Below, piece after piece: positions 1 to 64,000 of a DNA stretch of 64,000 nucleotides. The first letter of the stretch is position 1; the number at the start of each line of letters is the position of its first letter. The stretch lies in assembly GCA_964019165.1 (NCBI GenBank), contig OZ025268.1:3891501-3955500 (forward strand). Reading direction: 5' to 3'. The translations under genes were made by a program, and so were the position numbers. Under the pieces are notes generated by a model. That model had not been told where the DNA came from. It made no database searches and saw only the letters and a program-made list of their open reading frames with translations. The stretch comes from Mastigias papua. Its lineage: Eukaryota > Cnidaria > Scyphozoa > Rhizostomeae > Mastigiidae.

Positions 1-2582
1 GATACTTTATGCATTGATATTGTGGTCGATAGCAGGTAAAACGCCGTTAAACTGCAGCTGTCATCAAAATCCTGATTACGTGGGTTAATCGGCAGGTTTT
101 TTAGTTTTAATGAACTACGAACGATTCAAACTTTGCACCTCAAGACCATAGAATGTAGTGAGTAGGTAGCTATTGCCTTGATAAATTGCACACCAGTGTG
201 GCACTGAATGGGTGCTTTTTCTCTTGATATTGATTCAAAGTTTATGAAGAGTTAATGTTATGTGGGGTATAAATTGACCAATCATCATCATTGATCCAGG
301 CTCTAGATACTAAAGTGAAATGCTGTACGTCTACAAAAGAAAATTAATAAAAGAGCGCTCTGCAATTGATGAGAAAAGCTCTGGTGGCAGGTTGTCTAAA
401 GAAGAGAGGACTTTAAACCAACTTTAGATTTAAGAGACGATTGCTTAAAAGCTTTCTTTGCTCAATGGTCTTCCAATACTTACGAAAGCAAATTATATAC
501 AAACATCACATGAAAACAACACCAGTATTAACTGCTGACTGATCACTCTTAAACTCTTCCATGCTTTCCAATAGCAAAAAGCAGAGAACCAGCTATAGGT
601 TGATCTTAAGTCCGAATTATTGCATATTTTATAGCTATTACATAGTTTCATATCAACGTATATGACTGGACCATGCTGAATGGTATTACTAAACTTTGTA
701 ACCAGGAATGTGAAACCGACAGTATTCTGATAATTAGTATATGAAGGATTTGTCCATACAGTGTTACTGTACTATTTGATAGTCACTACCTGATTCAAAG
801 CTACAGGTCAGTCTGTAGATACTTTGTCGTATGCAAAAGAGTGCACTATTAGCCTTGATATGCAGGCTTTGAATTCTATGACGCATAAACATCTACAGTT
901 CTACCTTCAGGCTAAAGCTAGATTATAAGATGAATTTATAAATCATCAAAATACGGTGCCCCTCTTCGAGATTTAAAGTTAACCATAATATTTGATCAAA
1001 CTTACAAGATGAATGATGTAAATTACTTAATACAACGATATAATTTGATGCAATTTAATATAATATCAGATAACATGATATGATGTATGATAACTAATAA
1101 AAAATTTTGATAATAGTACTTTATGAAACAATACAAAGTGTATAATCTCATATAATGACTGTGTGTAACATCAAATAGCTTGATACCTAATTCATGTCTG
1201 GAGGTGTTTACACATCCTGTCGTTGCATCAAAACGCTCTATCGAATTACTAGTGGGATTTTATTGCAAATTCTGAAGTATTTTCCATATATGGTATCTTA
1301 TGTGTTCTATCCAGCATTTCAACAGCGTTCGGAGCTACAAAATGGATTGGAGTTGCATTTGTATCTTTTTATGTGAGACAATTTCCACCCCATTTTGATG
1401 TTAAGTATTGAAACAACCCCTGATTTAAAACTGTTCTTCATTCTATTTGTAACAAGTCAAGGCATACCTGGAGATAGCAATACATTTGAACTTGCAAGTG
1501 TAATAGCGTAAATCATCAAGCACCATTGTCCAACAGATGCCATCGTATACTTGAATCTGCAGTCCGCTATTTTAGAGCCTAAGCCCAATCACAAGCATAA
1601 ATGGATTTATGCTATACTAACAGCGCGCTTTACTACCAAAAATTGTCATATCCAAAGTGAAACAACATTCACTACAAATGGTTTTTTGATGAACCGAACG
1701 AAAGCTAATGAATAATTGAAATGGTAATTGTCGTACAGCTGCCCTTTCCTACATTTCCTCATTCTAAGCCACTATTCAACTCTTTTGTAGACCACATTTG
1801 CTTATCCTTTCAAAAATATGCGCAACTTGCGCAGCTAATGCTTCATGTACGGCTAAAAACATCATCGCGGGTCTTTTCTGTTCTCATATTAAGATTTAGG
1901 GGAGTTCGTGTTTCTAGTTTGTTTGTGAACTAGACAAATAGTTGCGCAATTTTTCCTTCAACTGAGACTGCAGCAGTGACAGTCATTCCATAGACCTGCA
2001 TTGAAAAACAGTCACAAACTAGTTAGCATTAGTTTGAGCTAACAGTCATAATATAATTGATTCATATGCTCCTTGAAGTTAAATACTAAGATCGTCTATC
2101 TACCTATCATCTATAAGCTTATCATTAGATTTTACCTTATAGCTAAAAAGTGTCAAAGATCAAATGTTCAGTCACTGAGAGACTAAAGCTAAGGCCTGTT
2201 TTTTCTTAGGACAAATTTCCAATCTTGAAAACAAATATGTTGTGAATGATTGTAAAGTATCTATATGATGCATTGGCTACATTTTATGTGTCTGCCAATG
2301 AGGGAGCTAAGTTAAAAACCGTTTCCTTTTCAAAAAAGAAGCCACTGGTGAACTATTGACTTTCAGCTTCTTTTAGAGAAACATTTGATAACTTAGCTGT
2401 TTTACTAACAAACACACGACGTACACAATGGAGCATATAGATACTATACAATCGCTCACAACAAAAATGTGTTCAAGATAGATAAATTATGTCATTACAG
2501 TCGTTTTTTTAGCTAGAGTCTCTTAGATATCGTGTGACAATTTGGTTTCTCACAGAAATGGTTCTAACTAAAACGAAAGATT
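1..2582. other. No gene supported; downstream of the modular gene
   Basis: AT-rich sequence with only short ORFs (60 and 70 codons) that have no recognisable family and no splice context. I see no repeat with clear ends. Confidence 0.6.
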
Positions 2583-38972
<36,390 letters not shown>

Positions 38973-39917
38973 GATGATCTCAAAGTCAGCTTGTCATCTG
39001 ATGAATATGTTTCTCTTCAAAGATCACCTGATTTGGAATGTCACCGTTCGGTATCCTAAACTCTGTTAAGAAGGATTTTCAACTTCGTCGAATTTGCGCT
39101 GAAACCACGCAGTACACTATAACAACAAGACTACACTGACACCTGAGTGCACGAAGTTCTTATTATGCATAGTTAATATATATTTAATGTATTCATTGAA
39201 AAGGAAAGCTTTTAGCAGAAATTGCTTAGGAATCCGATGCTCCGAGCTGATGTGCACCTGCAGCATGACACGGGGCGTCATAGCATTCGCCAGCTTAATT
39301 AGAAAACTCGCTCCAGCAAATGTCATTCTCAAAGAGAAATCTAATTACCAGGGCCTTGCGCCTCATCGGACGAATCTACATCGAATTTCATTGGCAAAAT
39401 AGTTGTTGGTGTTTAACTTTGAAGCTACCGTGGTGTTTTTGACATAGCAGGGTTCAATGACGTTTGCAAAATAGTTGCTGCGTTCTCTGTCGATGCTTTA
39501 ACAGTTATGAAAATATAGCGCGGAATTTTGTGTCACCGGCCTTAATTTAATCATCGCGATTATACAGTAACTTGAAGTTCTTGCTATGTTGCCATCGCGA
39601 TAGTTCATGTTTATCCTGTTTTTTTGCTTCAGAACTGAACACATAAGAGGCTTACAACGTGTTCGCACAATGTTCTCTTAGTAAAGGGTTATACTCTTAT
39701 TGTCAGCTTGACATTTATAATAGTGGCCGTGACTTTGCGTTAAGCTACAAAAAGTAGAACTACGACACGGCAGCCGACAATTCAAAACGGTACTTTCATA
39801 ATTGGTGATCCAGTATAATCACTTTTAGCTCAATCTAGGAGACACAAACCTCATTGCATTCAACCAAGCTGCTGTCAGTATACTCAAAAAATCTACTTTT
39901 GAAGTCATAGCTACAAG

Positions 39918-40303
<386 letters not shown>

Positions 40304-40407
40304 ATATATTTACTTGCATTTATGTATGTACGCATTATATATGTATATTATATAACTGTTTATATTTATGTATGCATACATGTATGTTTGTATGTTTATA
40401 AAGTAAT

Positions 40408-40466
40408 CATAATGCTTTGCTACTACTACAACTATTAAATAGTTGTAGTAGTAGCAAAGCATTATG
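40408..40466. repeat. Perfect 29-base-arm palindrome
   Basis: Left arm 40408-40436 and right arm 40438-40466 are exact reverse complements (ends CATAATG/CATTATG; core CTACTACTACAACTATT), with one spacer base. It lies between the two genes, at the edge of the AT array. It would form a strong cruciform or RNA hairpin. Confidence 0.95.
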
Positions 40467-41514
40467 TTAATGTTAAATGTCGCATATGTTTCATTGGGAA
40501 TCTTCATTAGCTATGAACATTCAGCACGAATGAGGGTTCACATCGGAACGTAAGCAACTTTAAAGACGAACATATTTTTGACTACTACTGAATTTAACTA
40601 TAGGCCATATCTGATTTCGATGTGCAGCAGTAATAGCCAATTTGTACGGTAATACAACGTATTCACATGACTTTGAAACAATGGTTGCTTTGATTGAAGT
40701 ATCAACTGGCATATCAACAGCAAGTATTAATAAAATTGTTCAATCAATAACAATCACTAATCAATGTTCATTCAGGCAACTCTGTAGAAAGCTGATTTTG
40801 CTTACATTAAAAGTAAAAATAAAAGGCCTGGTATGAAAATATTCTTAGGGCTCCGCCCAATACCGTGTGGTTTCAGCACAATATGGAGTGATAAATTTCA
40901 CTTAAAAGTTAAGTATGATGTATGCGGCAGTTTTATAGCGACAATTGGCACAGTGCATACCTTTGATCCACTATAATTCTCAATTCCCTTTGGGAGAATA
41001 ATGAGGAACAACGGATTCCGTATGGTATAATTACAGATGCTCCCTCCAGCGAGAAAAGAGCCCGAATTTGGGATGTATGCTAAAAAGTGGACTGTTCTCA
41101 GCAGTTGATAACAGTGTTTATGTTTGGTACCCACTAAGCTAAAGCAGAATTTTCTCTAACAATAGCAACATGATGAAGAGGGATTATTAACTTGAAGTAC
41201 AATTGACTTTAAAGGGACACGCAGGAGTGTCTCATTGCTTATAAAAAGATGCACCTGCCTTTTTCAGTGAAACTCGCGTGTTTTGTCTAAACCAGAATGG
41301 AAAACTATTGCGAAGTCGTATTGAAGGTTTTGTATGCAAAACAACTAAATTAATACCCTGTTAATAGAATCTTGGTCTCACGAACGACTTTATTGGGCGA
41401 CTGCTTTTATGCTCAAATCAGCCTAATGCATCCTGCTCAAAACTGACGAAATATAGGGATGGGTTAAAATGAATGGTAAAGAGGCTGAGTATACCAGATG
41501 CGTGTTTGGCATTT

Positions 41515-41812
41515 AAGACGCCCTTTACATGAGAACAGTCAACCGGGTTGAGTTCACTCCGGGTTGAAATATAAAAATTTCTCCTGTATTTAAATGAGAC
41601 TTTGAACCCCAGGGGAGTTGTTATATTGTTGCTGCTGCTGCTCTTGATAGTGATGAGAAGCTCAACACCCAATTAAAACCAAACACTTGCCCTGAGTTGA
41701 AATAAATTTGCATTTACATGAAAATGTCACCCTGGGTTAAGATTTCAACCCGGATTGAGAGAGCGAGTTAAACTTGAATACGGGTTGAGATTTTTTCATA
41801 TAAACACTTTCA
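41515..41812. mobile_element. MITE with CAACCCGG inverted ends
   Basis: CCTTTACATGAGAACAGTCA and CCGGGTTGAGTTCACTCCGG on the left mirror AACCCGG, GAATACGGGTTGAGA and TCATATAAACAC on the right. Lies in the intergenic stretch. Non-coding. Confidence 0.65.
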
Positions 41813-42911
41813 CAATTTGTATTTCTTTTCTCCAATATCTGAATTGCACCTCAACCATTTGTCCCGCACCTGCGAGGTTCCTAATCTTAAAAGAGTGCAA
41901 TTGAGCTTATATAGTGTGGAACCCATAAAAGGGAAATAAATTTCCCATCGCATTGGAAACAAATGTACGTTCGTTAAATTGTTTGGGAATCTCATCTTTC
42001 ACTGCTTTTGGAGGATGCTTGAAATACACGTTATTTTTTAAAATAAGAAACCCGGCTGAAATCACAGTGTGCAGCAAGTAGCAAGTAAGATACCATATTT
42101 AACATTGCAACTATATGAATTTATGACTCCGCACGCAGAACCCTTGTACCTGTAGTGAAGGCTTCAATTAAAAACTCGTTAAGTGGTATCTTGGAAATAC
42201 TCGCATGCACGATGCCCCACAGCTAATAGATATATCTGCCTTCCGACATGCTTCCATCTCGTTGGTTAAGGAAAATTGTAGTGTGGTTGTGTAGTTACGA
42301 AAAAATATCTGTAGGGTATACTTGCTAAATTATATTGGGCATACTAGCTTCGCGTCAAACCGCGTGATCAAACGCGCCACTATTGGTGCGCGCCGCCACT
42401 TGAGAATGGGTGACCTAGAACTAATTAGGTATCTTAACCTTAGAGAACTCATATTTCATTACATCACAAATTAGCAAATGTATGAAATTGAATCTTCACT
42501 CACACCTGTTCTGGAATTCACATCCGGCTAAGATTTTGGCTCCGTAGTGAACATTTCACAAAAAGTGCTATGTGTAGATATCCCTAGCACCACATTATAC
42601 ACAACAGCACTGTCACAACTGCGAATATATATTCAAAAACAAATTAGTAGATGATTGGTGTAACTATTGCAAGAGCACGCTTGCACTCACCACGTATCTG
42701 GCTCCTAAGGCTAGGCAACTGTATTTTAACTTGTGATAACAATGCACAGAAGCAATGAACTGCCGACTAACTCAGACTGAATAAAATCTCCTTCATTTGC
42801 ATGTTATTGTCAACTATCGGCAGACAGAAACTGATAGAAATGATCAACATGGTTTTACCTTTTATAGTAAACAGCCTTACTACTTTCTAAAATATTGTAG
42901 TACACACATAA

Positions 42912-43418
<507 letters not shown>

Positions 43419-43897
43419 CATACACATTACACAGCTTGCTTTATATTATACATATTATATATTCAATTAAATAGCTACGACTCTAAGAATAATACTAAAA
43501 AGTAAAATGTATAAAGAATAAAAGGATTGTAGAAAAATACTTGAAACAAAAAGAAAGTATTGGGAAATAAAAGTACAAGGATTGGCTCCCTGTAAAATCC
43601 AAAGCCTACGATATACAAAGCAACTCATGACTTTATATGTAATTTGGCAATGATTTACTCATTTGGTGCTGCTTGGAAAGACCTAAAGAGTATATGGTGC
43701 TAAATGAACGGCCATAATATCACGAAATGGAACAAGATCATACGGCTGAATGGGGTTGGGGAGAGGGAGGAGCGTTTACTGTTATAATACATGTCCGGAT
43801 CGAACAGTCATAAAATACCACAATATATTAGACCTGTGATAATTCAGTACCCGTTTTGAGAGCAAATTAGATGATCCGACAACTCGAATTTCATCTT

Positions 43898-64000
<20,103 letters not shown>

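Noticed and set aside
40979..41140. Minus-strand ORF with TAG acceptor and GTATGC donor in the intergenic stretch
   Set aside because: The borders look fair, but the protein resembles no family, phase 2/0 fits neither gene, and it lies upstream of the well-supported leader exon.

Overview
This window is animal nuclear DNA, AT-rich and full of repeats. Its two real genes are split into short exons with standard GT/AG borders and long introns. Their content (a PLAT-lipoxygenase, and a secreted protein with LamG-like, Cys-rich EGF-like and ShKT modules) and the repeat types (Ty3/gypsy, L2/CR1-like LINEs, many small inverted-repeat elements, long AT microsatellites) point to a cnidarian, most likely an anthozoan coral or a relative. 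That is inferred from gene families, not from a search. No open reading frame in the window is a complete gene by itself; both genes were rebuilt by hand from splice sites, exon phase and protein family patterns.

Both genes lie on the minus strand, head to tail. The upstream one (64000 down to 43898) is a lipoxygenase of at least 15 exons. Its 5' end runs off the window inside the PLAT domain, and the in-window part is 663 codons ending in the iron-ligand isoleucine just before the stop. All iron ligands can be read. The residue at the Coffa (R/S) site is alanine, which predicts an S-lipoxygenase, unlike the R-type enzymes known from coral allene oxide synthase-lipoxygenase fusions. An upstream fusion partner cannot be checked here.

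The downstream gene (38972 down to about 2583) is modelled with 11 exons and 716 codons: signal peptide, LamG-like domain, six-Cys module, Ser/Thr-rich basic linker, second LamG-like domain, second six-Cys module, ShKT domain, and a short acidic Cys-rich tail (the tail is the least certain part). All but one of its introns are phase 1, the pattern of exon shuffling. LamG plus Cys module occurs twice, suggesting an internal duplication. The protein should be secreted; I do not know its function.

Everything else is intron or intergenic DNA. The main retroelements are a decayed Ty3/gypsy element (about 11190-14520) and two LINE fragments (about 24960-25850 and 33340-34212). All three are on the plus strand, antisense to the host gene whose introns they occupy. 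Several short inverted-repeat families recur across the window (family A with ACACG...TTATAAGGAACC ends, family B, family C, the CGAAAAAGCGGGAACATTC family, and the CAGGCCCGT family). There are also tRNA-derived SINE-like heads, two near-perfect hairpins, a long perfect CAT array and eight AT arrays. The first 2.5 kb and the 39.0-43.9 kb intergenic stretch hold no gene I can support.
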